A DNA stretch of 64,000 bases from Odontocerum albicorne (Eukaryota > Arthropoda > Insecta > Trichoptera > Odontoceridae), in contig OX463838.1 of assembly GCA_949825065.1 (NCBI GenBank), forward strand, positions 6,240,251 to 6,304,250, written 5' to 3'. A model generated the notes under the pieces. That model saw only the letters and a list, made by a program, of their open reading frames with translations, was not told the origin of the DNA and made no database searches. Made by a program: the position numbers and the translations under genes. Below, piece after piece: positions 44,251 to 56,267 of this stretch. Numbering within the stretch: the stretch's first letter is position 1; each line of letters begins with the position of its first letter.

Positions 44251-45055
44251 TTTTAATCCTCCCTCTAGGATAAACATAGTAATATAGTAAGTGTCAACAG
44301 TTTTCGGCCCACGAATATGAAAAAGGTGATGGAATGAAACATTTTTTTACTCAACGAAGTCACCATGTATTTCAATACAATTTTTTTCGAAAGATGAATT
44401 TTATTTTTAAAACCACAAAAAAATACTCTGAAGTGTTGTTTTCAGAATGATGTTATACTGTTGAGATCACTTCTACGTCACTTCTACTTCTTTTCATGCA
44501 AATTTTATTTCAGTTTTAAAAATAAAAAAAAAACAGTCACTAGTGACCGGCGTGGTTCCTTGTTCACGCTTTAATATCTTAAGACCCACAAATGTTGGAC
44601 CTTAGTGGTATACTCTTCTATTAAATCCCATTGGACGGAGTTTTATAAATTATTGCGAATATTGAAATAAACATTTCCAATAAACTTAAATTTTTAATCG
44701 TAAAGTCAGTTGGACGAACAAATATGTATAAAGAAAAAAAAACCTTTGTTTCAAAATGAATTTATGTCGCAAAATGGGTGTTTATTTATTCCTGATTTTT
44801 ATAATATGTTTTAACCAATGTGAAACTAAATCCTTCATTTCTACCAGAATCGAATCGGTTTTTAACCCCAGCGTATTTTGCATAAAATGTGCAAAAAATC
44901 CCAAACATTTTTTGGCAAAAAAAACAGTAGTTTATATTTTATCTCAGTTAATATACTGTTTTTTAAAACCTTTTTTTGTGTAGACCTCCCTGTAGAGTGA
45001 AAATAATGAAAATGTTTCATAAATTTTTTTTTATTCAACATAAAAACTTGATTGA
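44251..45055. other. AT-rich spacer
   Basis: No supported gene. A 75-codon frame at 44756-44983 starts with a hydrophobic stretch, but see the rejected list. Confidence 0.35.
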
Positions 45056-45059
45056 AAAC

Positions 45060-45148
45060 TTTAAGGCCGATGATCGGCCCCATGGGATTTTCCACATACA
45101 CTAGTTGGGGCCGATATTCGGCCCCGTTGGATTAAAAGGGTTAAACCA
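45060..45148. repeat. GGCCGAT palindromes next to TTAA
   Basis: GGCCGATGATCGGCCCC at about 45065 and GGGGCCGATATTCGGCCCC at 45106-45124, 40 bp apart, then AAAAGGGTTAA. TTAA also lies before the first palindrome. Possibly one end of a TTAA-type element whose other end I could not find. Confidence 0.35.
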
Positions 45149-45885
45149 AACTTGTTGAAAAGTCACAGGGTCAAATAGGATAACATTTTATTTGTTCAAA
45201 TTAATTTAGTTCTTTTTAAAATGATTTTATTTTTGATAAAAAGGTTATACGAAGTTCAAATAGTGAACCTGATACTGAAAACTAAAATTAACTTTGTTTG
45301 CTGATAACCACAGTGTCATGCTAGGCTAATGTTGTGTTTAATATGCTGTTATCCGATTAGTTGAACCAATATTTAGTTTTAATTGTCTGGTAGCGATATA
45401 GTTAGTGTAAATAAGTTGTTTCGTATGGAAAAATGTTTTTATCAATTTAAGACTTTTCACAAATTAAAGGCGTTGTTTTCTTTGAAATCAACTTATTGTA
45501 ATGTCTTGTAATCGGGTGTTATGTCAGTGGTTGTTGGGAAACTGAATTTTAAGTTATTTTAATATGTTTTTGGTTCCTCTCAGAAAATCGCATATTTTTC
45601 ATAACTATAACACGTAGAAAACGAATCAAGAAATATCAGTTTGAAGCTAGAACTTAAATAATTAAAACAGTATAGATATATTCAAAAACTTTATATATCA
45701 GGAGAACTTAAGTACACATCAAAGACAATGGATACAATATAAGTGTGTATACGTGGAACAGTTGGACAACTCCAAGAAGACTAGGTAAGAGATGGAAGAA
45801 TATATAATAATTATCCCACTTAGTATAAATATCATCTCCAAGAAGACTAGCTAAGAGGTGGAAAGATGTAATTATCCCACTAAGT

Positions 45886-46580
45886 CTTCTTCTTCTTCTA
45901 GATGTTGCGATCTGTTTAAACAGGATTTAAGTTTTGGTCCTGTGACGAAGATGTCCAACTTTCTCTCCATCTCTTTGGTGGAAGTCCCGGTGGTCGACGA
46001 CCCTTTGGAATCTCGTGCATTACAATCTTAGATATTCTCGCGGGGTCCATCCTCTCAACGTGGTCCCTCCAGAATCGTCTTATCTGCCTACTACATCTCA
46101 CGATGTCCTCAATGTTACCACTTCTGCGGATTTCCTCATTAGGTATCCTATCTCTAAAGGTTCTAGCTACGATAGGCCGCAGTGTTTTCATTTCTGTTGT
46201 TCTGAGGAGGTGTTTCGTTCTTACAGAGTATGTTCTTGCTTCGATTCCGTAAGTCATAATAGGTCTTATACATGTTTTGTATATTCTGATTTTGCTTTCC
46301 ACCAACATGTGTTTATTGCCCCAAACAGTGTTCCTCAGGCGTCCAGAGATAACTGCTGCTTGATTGGTCTGTTATTTGACTTCATTATACAGATCGTTAC
46401 AGCTAGATATCTCCACCCCCAGGTATTTTAACTTCATGACCTGTTCTATGGGTTTATCGTCCACATCCAATTTGCATCAAAGAGACTGTCTGGATATTGT
46501 TAGACATTTTGTTTTGGCGATGGATATCGTCATGTTATATCTCTCAGATGCAAGATGGAACCTATACAGCATTCATTGTA
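45886..46580 (-). mobile_element. RTE-like LINE 3' end, relatively intact
   Basis: Minus strand. From about 46580 inward come broken pieces including EQVMKLKYLGVEISS, then a 130-codon frame (46308 to 45916): ESKIRIYKTCIRPIMTYGIE, TEMKTLRPIVARTFRDRIPN, RQIRRFWRDHVERMDPARIS, GRRPPGLPPKRWRESW. The stop is followed by a (GAA)n tail, seen on + as CTTCTTCTTCTTC at 45886-45898. Same family as 31690 and 4566. Confidence 0.85.
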
Positions 46581-47160
46581 GATTCCACTAAGTGAGAAGT
46601 GTAAATATCATCCCTTTACGATGGCCTGTGTTACCTAGTAGTAATAAGACATTTGATTTAAACCTAGGTAAACGCTGTCGACTCTCAAAAATACCCAAAA
46701 CAAAATTAAAGTCCCAGTCTGGTAATATATTGCTAAACGTGAGTAAGAGTTGTCGCCTATGTCCTGCGGCAGTTTTTTCAACAAGTCCAATGATAAAGTA
46801 TATTAATTCGAAATGGTCGCATCTCGATTAATGCATATAAATTCATTAAAATTGTGTAAGAAATCAAAATTTGATTGCAATTAATTTGATAAGTAACATA
46901 TATTCAAATAGATAAAAAAATAAATTTTTCAAAAAATCTTTAAAAATTAAAAATTTAATCTTAACTAAGACATCATTTTTTTTAATTGTATATGTTTAGA
47001 GGCCCTCGTTCAATGTTGATTATATCCTTTCTTTTTGACTTCTCATATTCTCATTTTCATGTGTTCTTAATCATATTATAACAACATAATTATTACTGTA
47101 TATAATTTATTTGAAGCTTTGTTTTAGTAAATACTGTCAAAGTGTGCACCAACACAATTA
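46581..47160. other. Spacer, nothing recognised
   Basis: AT-rich; no repeat or coding block recognised. Confidence 0.4.
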
Positions 47161-47165
47161 TCATG

Positions 47166-47350
47166 TAATTTTTACTACATTGTGAATGTTGATATAAGGG
47201 TAAACTACATTGTTAATGTTGATTAAGGGTAAACTACATTGTTAATGTTGATATAAGGGTAAACTACATTGTTAATGTTGATATAAGGGTAAACTACATT
47301 GTTAATGTTGATATAAGGGTAAACTACATTGTTAATGTTGATATAAGGAT
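47166..47350. repeat. 30-bp minisatellite, about 6 copies
   Basis: TAAACTACATTGTTAATGTT plus GATATAAGGG repeats with little variation; one unit lacks two bases (GATTAAGGG). Confidence 0.93.
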
Positions 47351-47488
47351 AATGTGCTAATGATGATTTACATGTAATAAGAATAATCATATTCACTTTT
47401 TTTACTTCATTTTTTTGTTCTTACTCGTTAAGCATCAGTGCTGATGGAAACGTTCACGGTTACACGTCTGGATCATTTTATTATGCAA

Positions 47489-48152
47489 TTATTTTATTTA
47501 TTTATTTATTTAACACTTTTATTGCAAATACAATCTGGTGGGCTTATTGCCAGGCGACAATCTCTTCTAACCAACCAGACAAAAGTAAATGAAGCAAGTT
47601 ACGTGGTCGCATAAATCATTCAAATGACTATCCATTACCACGAAATCCATAAACATATACGTGAGCACATGCCCACGAACCCCACAAAGACGGACAATCA
47701 CCTGAACAATATTTTTCATATAAAGTGGCATAGCATCAATCAAAAGGAAAGGAAGGGATGGTGGAGAGGAAAGGAAAAGAAAAATCAGGAATGAAATACG
47801 TTAAAATACTGACTAGAATTTGAGAGCTTTTTCAGTCGTTTCTTAAAGCATGCCAAGGACGGAGCGAGTCTTATATTGGTTTGTAACTGATTATAGAGTC
47901 TCACTGCATGGACAGTAAAGGACGACGTAAAGAAAGAGGAGCGGTGAAATGGAAAGGCCAATAAACAATTTCTGTTTGAGCGTAGTGCTAATACATGATT
48001 GGATAGACGCTGAAAATTCTCAGCGAGATAAGAGGGGGTGGCGGGACAGTTAAGGAGATAATACAATAGACAGTATGTGAATTTGGCGTCTATTTCTAAC
48101 ATTCAACCAGTTAAATACCTTCTGGTATGAAGTTATATGATCGTACTTACGT
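47489..48152 (-). mobile_element. CR1/L2-like LINE 3' end (SINE-partner family), clearest 3' end
   Basis: Minus strand. A 105-codon frame (48102 to 47785) reads YCLLYYLLNCPATPSYLAEN, then HVLALRSNRNCLLAFPFHRS, AVRLYNQL and ACFKKRLKKL, the final block of CR1/L2-type LINE proteins. The 3' UTR follows, then the tail GGTTGGTTAGAAGAGATTGT, CGCCTGGCAATAAGCCCACC, AGATTGTATTTGCAATAAAA and (TAAA)n. The first two tail blocks are the same as in the SINE tail. 5'-truncated near 48152. Confidence 0.87.
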
Positions 48153-49005
48153 AGCTGTGTGACAAAAGAAAAACAGCCGATATAGTACTGCTATACAAAA
48201 TCATTCACTCAGTAATTGATGCACCTCACTTACTCGCAAGCATTTCATTTCGTATTCCCACTAGATCCACAAGTCAGCTCAATCCCTTTTATACCGAAAA
48301 TTGTTGTACTATTTACAAAATTAACTCCTCTGTAATTCGTATGCAAAGACTTGGAAATGAGTTTTGCAACAATTTAGATATTTTTAATATAAGTATACTA
48401 TAGTATTCGCCTGAATCTTACAACAATGTTTAGAAATAGCCACTAACTTTGTGCTCTCCTTTATTAATACAAATAACCTAGTTTAAACGAAACATTAAGG
48501 ACAATACTTTGCCTCTGGAGTTGAGTAGCCCTGAATCAACATGTGGAAGGTTTTGATTATGCAAAGCAACTTGCATCTCGTTCTAGAAGTGAGCCCATGT
48601 GTTTTCTTAATTAAGATCTATCCATAAAATTTTCGAAAAATCCAATTCTTCTTGTTCTATGTAAGCGTTGTTCCACCAAAAACAAATCTAAATTTTTTAC
48701 CACTATAAAATAAGTCTTCGACAATTACATAAGTCTACTTGATAAAATTTGGTCATATTTTGTGATTAACATATATTTCATATACTGAACTTAAATATAC
48801 ATATTAATATTAAATAATTTTAAACAATGACTTCGTAATTTATTATTACTACTGTTTTTTAGTATCCCCATGTTAGTTTAAGATAAAGTTTTGTATTTTT
48901 TGTCAATAATTTTAATTACTTGTATAACTTGTTATATGTTCATTTGTATATAAAATACACTGTTGTGTCGTTTAATATATAAATAAATAAAAATACAGGA
49001 TACTA
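48153..49005. other. Spacer, nothing recognised
   Basis: AT-rich; ends in AAATAAATAAAAATACAGG just before the next array, which could be a LINE tail, but no upstream LINE motif was found. Confidence 0.4.
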
Positions 49006-49009
49006 GCAT

Positions 49010-49585
49010 TTAAGTTTTACTGCCACATTTCTAGGTGAATAAAAACACATTTAAGTTTTACTGCCACATTTCTAGGTGAGCACAAACACATTTAAATTTT
49101 ACTGCCACATTTCTAGGTGAGCACAAACACATTTAAGTTTTACTGCCACATTTCTAGGTGAGCACAAACACATTTAAGTTTTACTGCCACATTTCTAGGT
49201 GAGCACAAACACATTTAAATTTTACTGCCACATTTATGGGTTGGCACAAACACATTCAAGTTTTACTGCTACATTTCTAGGTGAGCACAAACACATTTAA
49301 ATTTTACTGCCACATTTCTAGGTGAGCACGTATACATTTAAATTTTACTGCCACATTTCTAGGTGAGCACAAATACATTTAAGTTTTACTGCCACATTTC
49401 TAGGTGAGCACAAACACATTTAAATTTTACTGCCACATTTCTAGGTGAGCACAAACACATTTAAATTTTACTGCCACATTTCTAGGTGAGCACAAACACA
49501 TTTAAGTTTTACTGCCACATTTCTAGATGAGCACAAACACATTTAAATTTTATTGCCACATTTCTAGATGAACACAAACACATGA
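49010..49585. repeat. 41-bp minisatellite, about 14 copies
   Basis: CACATTTAAGTTTTACTGCC plus ACATTTCTAGGTGAGCACAA plus A repeats with alternation of TTTAAG and TTTAAA. Very homogeneous. Confidence 0.95.
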
Positions 49586-50565
49586 TTATTGTGTATTGTA
49601 GTTTTCGGTACTTAGCGTATAGTGTAGTTGTTGTATGTTACATACAGTGCTCCATTTACTCTGTTCCTTGTTGCTACCCTTTTCAATGTTCCTTTCAACT
49701 CGCCCATCACTCATAAATGTATTACCCAAATAACAAAGCTCGCATATATACTGAATATCAATAAATATGGAGGTTTCTATAGAAAAAATAATATTATTTA
49801 TTATTTACTTTGTATCAGATAGAGGAAAGCCGATCTGTCAGATTTCAATGAAAAAAAAAACTTTTGTGAAGTAAGCCCCATTTCAGATCGGCTGGCATTT
49901 TCCACACTTGAAAGAATACGGCGAGAAAAATGGAAAAGAATCAATGAAGAGGTGATACGTTCCTTTTTCAATATTTCTTTCCCTTTACTTTCATAAATAA
50001 TAAAATATATATTCACTCAAGTGAGAGAAAATATACACAAGTAGAGAAGTAAAGTTTGTGAAGCAAAAAAATCAATATTCTTTATTCACCAACGTTTCTG
50101 AAAGTTTTTTTCATTACTGAAAAAAAAATTTTGAGTGATTTTATTTTTTTCACTGACATTAAAAAAACAAGTGATTAAAAGTTTATAAGAGACTTAAAAC
50201 TATAATTTTACTCAAATATCACATTTCATCCACTTAGTTGAAGACGTGGTAATGACTACGGAAATAAATTCACTAGATTACGTTAAGTTAAATCGATAAA
50301 GAAAATTAATAAAACTGTGTTAAAATAAAAATGTTTTATGTTTTTTTAGAGATCACTTTAAAATTAAACTAACGATACTTATTTTGAAGTTTACTCATTA
50401 AAACGGATACTTTGAAATTTTTTATGCTTTAGCCTTCAAGCTTAGCTTTCAAGGCTAGAAAAAAAGTAACTTAAGATGTTAGTAATAACTTGTTTTAGAA
50501 ATTGGACTCAATTTACCAATTTAATTTAGACGTGAAATCAAAAAGAATAAGGTTATATTTCTGAA
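49586..50565. other. AT-rich spacer
   Basis: An imperfect inverted pair around CGATCTGTCAGATTTCAATG and CCCATTTCAGATCGGCTGGC at 49830-49895 is visible. Nothing coding. Confidence 0.4.
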
Positions 50566-50567
50566 TA

Positions 50568-51050
50568 CTTCTTCTTCTTATTAGTGTCATGTCAGGTCTC
50601 CCAAACGTTAACTATCACCTGAGAAGAGACATGTTTGTCCCCGGCGGCTCGAAATGATCCCCAACGCTCCTTATGCCAGTCCAATCACGTATATTGCGGA
50701 GCCAGGAGATTTGCCTCCTGCCAACACCTCTTCGACCTTCTATTTTGCATTGGATGATAAGGTGCAATTATTTGTAATTTTTTCCTCTAAGTACATGACC
50801 CAAATAGGACATCTTTCGAATTTTAATATTAGTCAGCAACTCTCTATCAACTTTGGCTCTTTTAATAACCCTTGTTTTGCTGACCACGTGTGTCCAGGGT
50901 ATCCGTAGCATTCTCTGGTGTATCCACATTTCGAATGCTTCCAGTCGATTAATACTACCACATTTGAGGGTCCATGATTTCACTCCATATAATAACACTG
51001 ACCAAACGAATACTATTACACCTCAATTCTTCTCCAAACCAATATGCATC
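50568..51050 (-). mobile_element. RTE-like LINE C-terminus and 3' end
   Basis: Minus strand frame 50998 to 50768: MLLYGVKSWTLKCGSINRLE, AFEMWIHQRMLRIPWTHVVS, RKMSYLGHVLRG; then, after a shift, a RRQISWLRNIRDW-like block and a short 3' end with a (GAA)n tail, seen on + as ACTTCTTCTTCTTATTAG. The block order resembles the C-terminal part of the 39.1-kb element. It is decayed but recognisable. Confidence 0.8.
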
Positions 51051-51779
51051 GTGAATTGACTCACTGTTTTCTTATTTTTATTAATTAATTAGATATTAAT
51101 TTTAATAGTCTCTTATCAAATCTTCTTTAACAACTGAAACTCACTTTTTGCGTCATTCTATCTCCTCTTTTATTTTTCTAAATAAATATTCCTCATTTAT
51201 TCTCAGAAATGCAAACATTTTATTCTTAGAAAAACTGTACGAGGGTCTTCCAACAACATAGGTACTAAAGAGAAGTAACGTTAATATACTTCCTACAAAG
51301 AGCTTAGTGTTCATATCGCTCAAAGCTCAAATTCCAAGGGAAATATGACGTCATTATTGTGCATAAAGCTTCTAGACATTTTTCTGCAAGAGATATCTCT
51401 CGGAAAATGTAGCTTTGAAAATATTTGTGACGGAGTAAAAAGAGAATTGAGAAAAGAAAATAAAACAAATAAAAGGATTTTGTTAATAATTTATAAAAAA
51501 TGTTAGTATTTATTAAAGAAACGATGGCAGAAACACACAGTGTGTTTATTTTTTAATTCTGTTGATTTATTGTTTAATTATGTGATAAAAAATTCACTTA
51601 AAATTTAATATTTTTGAAAAATTCAAGACAAATTATCATATCCGATGTTTGGGAAATTGCACATTAGATCTCAAAAAAATCACTTTGTTAAGGTCTTAGT
51701 TGTAGTTAACATGCTTATTAGAATCATAACCATTCTATAAATTTCAGTTTAGTCTGTGAAATAAATGTGAAAAAGGAAA

Positions 51780-51985
51780 CAAAACATGTTGAAAAAAAAT
51801 TGTATCTTGGAAGCATGTTCATATCGGACAGCCGTGCAAAGTGCGATATTGAAAGAAGACTAACACTGGGCAAAAGAGTCAACTAAGTGTTTGGTGGGTA
51901 ATACTAAGTGTTTTTCAACCGATATATTTCCAGAGAAGCTAATCTGGTTCCTCATAATGGAATGTTGATCTTTATATTAGGATAT
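51780..51985 (+). mobile_element. RTE-like LINE, small palm-to-thumb relic
   Basis: The translation reads VEKKLYLGSMFISDSRAKCD, IERRLTLGKRVN: the YLGS....D...EI..R...A/GK pattern just after the RT palm. About 40 codons, followed by degraded sequence. Confidence 0.55.
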
Positions 51986-52084
51986 GCAATGTAATCTTAC
52001 AAGTAATGAAAGTAAGAGATAATTGTAAATGCAGAGAGAGTGGTAGCATTACCTAGAATGTGTTGAAAAGTAATGTATGACTTA

Positions 52085-53215
52085 AAGGACATTATAAAAT
52101 ACAAAGACAGGATATAAGGACATTACAAAATACAACAACAGGATATAAGGACATTTTAAAATACTAGGGCAGGATATAAGGACATTATAAAATACAAGGA
52201 CAGGATATAAGGACATTATAAAATACAAGGACAGGATATAAGGACATTATAAAATACTAGGACAGGATATAAGGACATTGTAAAATACAAGGACAGGATT
52301 TAAGGACATTTTAAAATATAAGGACAGGATTTAAGGACATTATAAAATACAAGGACAGGATATAAGGACATTATTAAATAAAAGGACAGGATATAAGGAC
52401 ATTATAAAAAACAATGAAAGGATATAAGGACATTTTAAAATACAAGGACAGGGTATAAGGACATTATAAAATACAAGGACAGGATATAAGGACATTTTAA
52501 AATACAAGGACAGGGTATAAGGACATTATAAAATACAAGGACAGGATATTAGGACATTATAAAATACCAGGACAGGATAAAAAGTCATTTTAAAATACAA
52601 GGACAGGGTGTAAGGACATTTTAAAATAAAAGGACAGGATATAAGGACATTATAAAATACAAGAACAGGATATAAGGACATTATAAAATATAAGGACAGG
52701 ATATAAGGACATTATAAAATACATGGACAGGATATAAGGACATTTTAAAATACAAGGACAGGGTATAAGGGCATTATAAAATACAAGGACAGGATATAAG
52801 GACTTTATAAAATACAAGGGCAGGATATAAGGACATTTTAAAATACAAGACTAGGATATACGGACACTTTAAAATACAAGGACAGGATATAAGGACATTA
52901 TAAAATACAAGGACAGGATATAAGGACATTATAAAATACAAGGACAGGATATAAGGACATTTTAAAATACAAGGACAGGGTATAAAGACATTATAAAATA
53001 CAAGGATAGGATATAAGGACATTATAAAATACAAGGACAGGATATAAGGACATTTTAAAATACAAGGACAGGGTATAAGGACATTATAAAATACAAGGAC
53101 ATGATATACGGACATTATTAAATACAAGGACAGGATATAAGGACATTATTAAATACAAGGACAGGATATTAGGACATTTTAAAATACAAGGACAGGGTAT
53201 AAGGACATTATAAAA
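52085..53215. repeat. 31-bp minisatellite, about 36 copies
   Basis: AGGACATTATAAAATACAAG plus GACAGGATATA. Variation is mostly TTATAAAA versus TTTTAAAA and GGATATA versus GGGTATA. Three units equal 93 bp, so an antisense frame of 117 codons stays open across it, giving hydrophobic ILSLYFIMSLYP-like repeats with no cellular meaning. Longest array in the window at about 1.1 kb. Confidence 0.95.
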
Positions 53216-53925
53216 TAATGAGGATTACTCGTAAAAATTGGGTGTTCATAAAGATTTAGAAACGAGCATTGAGATAGTCCGGGCACGTATAAATAAGGGT
53301 AATGTTGAAAGAACTGTAACATTATACTATACAAGTAATATATAATGCATAAGAAGTTTGCGAAGACCTTAAAAAACGTGGCATGACCAAACGAATTTGA
53401 TTCTCAACCCTTATTAACGTTTTTCTTTGGTGATTCCTTGTTATGTTATATGGTAAGTTATGAAGAAAAATTGAGGGGAAAAAATCACCACTTTTTCTTA
53501 TAGTTTTTTTTATATGTATCACCCACGTTACATTGCCAAAATATCAATTTTTACAATATAAAACACAAAAAGGGTTATTAAATGATTCTATAATCTAAAA
53601 CATGAACATCATTTACATAGCTGAATTATCTTCAAATAAAATGATTTAAATAAAATTTTCTCGTCATGTAGTAATTAATAAGATATTTAGATTATTTTCC
53701 CCAATTTTCAAAACGCACCCACGCTGTCCAGACATGTTGACCCGATGTCGTTTGAAAGGTTGTAGCGCTGTCAATATTTATCACAAGATGATACCACTGC
53801 ACACAATAGTGTATGTATAGTATTTAAATGTGTTGCCATATTTGAAATTACATTACAGTTTCTGGATTTTTTATTTTATATCCCTAAATTAGTGTAACAC
53901 CTGTGTTACAATGCCATGATAAGGG
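53216..53925. other. AT-rich spacer
   Basis: No recognised feature. Confidence 0.4.
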
Positions 53926-54187
53926 TTAACCTCAAAACGAGTATGGCCGTACGGCGAGCGAATTTTAACCTCAAGAGAGTATAGACGTACACGGTACGTC
54001 CGTTGGTTGGTTGATTTCAAATGTTTTTATCTATTCAATTATTTTGTATATGGCAGCCGCAGTTTCGTTTTTTATTTGTGAAAAATATTCGTTAGTAAAA
54101 CACTAACAATTTGGTAAAAAAAATGTTAAAAAAATTCACCCCTCCATATATATTTTACTTACAAAATCTCCCTCGCCTAGAGGTTAA
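53926..54187. mobile_element. TTAA-bounded MITE (CCTC termini), possibly nested
   Basis: TTAACCTCAAGAGAGTATAG at 53965 and CTCCCTCGCCTAGAGGTTAA at 54168-54187 form short inverted ends with TTAA. A second TTAACCTCAAAACGAGTATG at 53926 duplicates the left end, so a related copy may be nested or the left end duplicated. About 220 bp; no ORF. Confidence 0.5.
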
Positions 54188-54239
54188 AGAGGAAACACCG
54201 CCAAAACTGCAACTGCAACTGAAAACAAGAATGCGGCGA

Positions 54240-54412
54240 ACAAAAAATATGTGAACCAGGGTAAAATGTGAACCAGGGTAAAATATGTGAACCAGGGCAA
54301 AATATGTGAACCAGGGTAAAATGTGAACCAGGGTAAAATATGTGAACCAGGGTAAAATGAGGAGGATATCTATTATTTGTGTCTATTCTAATAGAGACAA
54401 AAGGTGATGGGC
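54240..54412 (+). repeat. 17/19-bp array (GTGAACCAGGGTAAAAT) plus unique flank
   Basis: About six units of TGTGAACCAGGGTAAAATA, then GAGGAGGATATCTATTATTT and GTGTCTATTCTAATAGAGAC. The whole segment is the reverse complement of 55520-55755, including about 50 bp of unique flank, so the two are inverted copies on either side of a LINE. Confidence 0.9.
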
Positions 54413-54484
54413 AAGATGACGTATTTATTTGAATGGGTGATTAAATCCATACATTCTTATTTGTGTGTTTAAATTCATAAGAAT

Positions 54485-55345
54485 GATAAAAAAATATGTT
54501 AAAAAAATATAAAAATTTAAAACACATGAATGTATTGCAAATATTCCTACCTACTAAAACCAAAATTTTACTCGTACAATCTCTGCTCTTTCCGATTCTG
54601 GACTATGCGGACTTCTGTTACTTGAATGTTACAGAAAAACAGCTGGACAAATTACAGCGTCTTCAAAATGTGTGTCTAAGATTTATTTTCACCCTTTGAA
54701 AGTACGATCATATAACTTCATACCAGAAGGCATTGAACTGGTTGAATGTTATAAATAGACGACAAATTCACATACTGTCTTTATTGTATAATGTCCTTAA
54801 CTGTCCCGCCGCACTCTCTTATCTCGCCGAATTTTTTTCAGCGTCTTATCATAAATTAGCGCTACGCTCAAACACATATTGTCTATTGGCCTTTCCAGTT
54901 CACCCTCCTCTTTTTTCCCGTCGTCCTTTACTGTCCATGCAGTAAGACTCTGGAATCAGTAACAAACCAATATAAGACTCGCTCCATCCTTAGCATGCTT
55001 TGAGAAGCAACTGAAAAAACTCTTAATTTCTAGTCAGTAAAATAACGTGTTTCATTCCTGACTTTTGTTTTCCTTTCCTCTCCACTATCCCTTCCTTTCC
55101 TTTTGATTGATGATATCTCACTTTATATAAAAAAATAATGTTCGGGTGATTATCCATCTTTGTGGGGTTTGTGGGCATATGCTCATGTATGTGTTTATAG
55201 ATTTTGTGGGGATGGATAGTCATTTGAATTATTTATGCGACCCCGTAACTTGCTTAATTTACTTCTGTCTGGTTGGTTGGAAGAGATTGCCGGCTGGCAA
55301 TAAACCCGCCAGATTGTATTTCCAATAAAAGTATTAAATGAATAA
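54485..55345 (+). mobile_element. CR1/L2-like LINE 3' part (SINE-partner family)
   Basis: Frame 54496-54699: LVQSLLFPILDYADFCYLNV, TEKQLDKLQRLQNVCLRFIF; then 54733-54945: LNWLNVINRRQIHILSLLYN, VLNCPAALSYLAEF, ALRSNTYCLLAF, with a stop and a frameshift between. These are the post-RT blocks of CR1/L2-type proteins and extend the 47.5-kb copy upstream. The 3' end is TCTGGTTGGTTGGAAGAGAT, TGCCGGCTGGCAATAAACCC, GCCAGATTGTATTTCCAATA, then ATGAATAAATAAAT. Confidence 0.88.
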
Positions 55346-55431
55346 ATAAATGTACTCAAAAAACTCGTTTTCAATTAAAAAGCACATATCGTTTGTAGGA
55401 AGAAAATAAAATAATGAATGACATTGTTATT

Positions 55432-55845
55432 CTACTAATTACATTTATTCCGGCGACACATGTTTCTACATCCTATTCTGATATGGGTGGTCCATAGCAA
55501 CATGGCATCAGTCTGACCTAATAACTGATGTCTCTATTGGAATAGACACAAATATAGATATCCTCCTCATTTTACCCTGGTTCACATATTTTACCTTGGT
55601 TCACATTTTAACCAGGTTCACATTTTACCCTGGTTCAAATTTTACCCTGGTTCACATTTTACCCTGGTTCACATTTTACCCTGGTTCACATTTTACCCTG
55701 GTTCACATTTTACCCTGGTTCACATTTTACCCTGGTTCACATTTTACCCTGGTTAAACCGGGATCATTCCATCTGCAGAGAGCCTTAAGGTAGGAGGAAG
55801 AAACACTTGTAGAGGGAATTAATGTAATTAGTAGAATAATTAAAT
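55432..55845. mobile_element. MITE family M with an internal minisatellite
   Basis: Left terminus TTCTACTAATTACATTTATT, CCGGCGACACATGTTTCTAC; right terminus rc TTCTACTAATTACATTAATT, CCCTCTACAAGTGTTTCTTC: inverted ends of about 45 bp. The interior has GGTGGTCCATAGCAACATGG and CATCAGTCTGACCTAATAAC, shared with the element at 62019, and a 17-bp array at 55565-55755. No transposase. Confidence 0.72.
55565..55755 (-). repeat. 17-bp array (ACATTTTACCCTGGTTC), about 11 copies
   Basis: TTCACATTTTACCCTGG repeats with single-base variants (AAATTTTACC, TACCTTGG). It is the inverted counterpart of 54240-54360. A short open frame through it is a repeat artefact. Confidence 0.94.
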
Positions 55846-56265
55846 AATTTATTGTAAAATAAATATTCTAATATTGAATTCCACAAAGTTAAATCCGAAA
55901 CCTTGGATAAATTATTTGCAGTAAGTTTCTTGACGATAACGAATTGTTGAGTACTTGAGCTGAGTAAAAAATTAATCTTTTAGACAAAATCCTTAAATCC
56001 ATCTTTATTCTGCAACTAAAGAAAATCTTAATGCGTGTATTGAGCTCGTTGTTCTAAAGAATTGGATTTCTTTGTTATTTATGACACACTATTCCACTTA
56101 AATATATGCATTTGTCATAGTAAAAATACGCTTTTCTCATAGTTATTATACCAAATAAGTTGTTTAAAAGCTCTCAAGATATAATGATTTACTAATACTC
56201 AACTTTTTACAGGTCAATTTTTTCGACTTGATTAATTGGACTTTTAAATATCAATCTGTTATAGA
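55846..56265. other. Spacer, nothing recognised
   Basis: AT-rich. Confidence 0.4.
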
Positions 56266-56267
56266 TT

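Noticed and set aside
44756..44983. 75-codon frame with a hydrophobic N-terminus resembling a signal peptide and two Cys in CIKC
   Set aside because: Single short frame in AT-rich DNA with no homolog recognised, no gene context and hydrophobic composition expected from T-rich codons.
52774..53127. 117-codon antisense ORF with repeated LYFIMSLYP
   Set aside because: Entirely inside the 31-bp minisatellite; 3 x 31 = 93 bp keeps the frame open by chance.
55596..55793. 65-codon ORF with FYPGSHFTLVHILPW repeats
   Set aside because: Translation of the 17-bp array.
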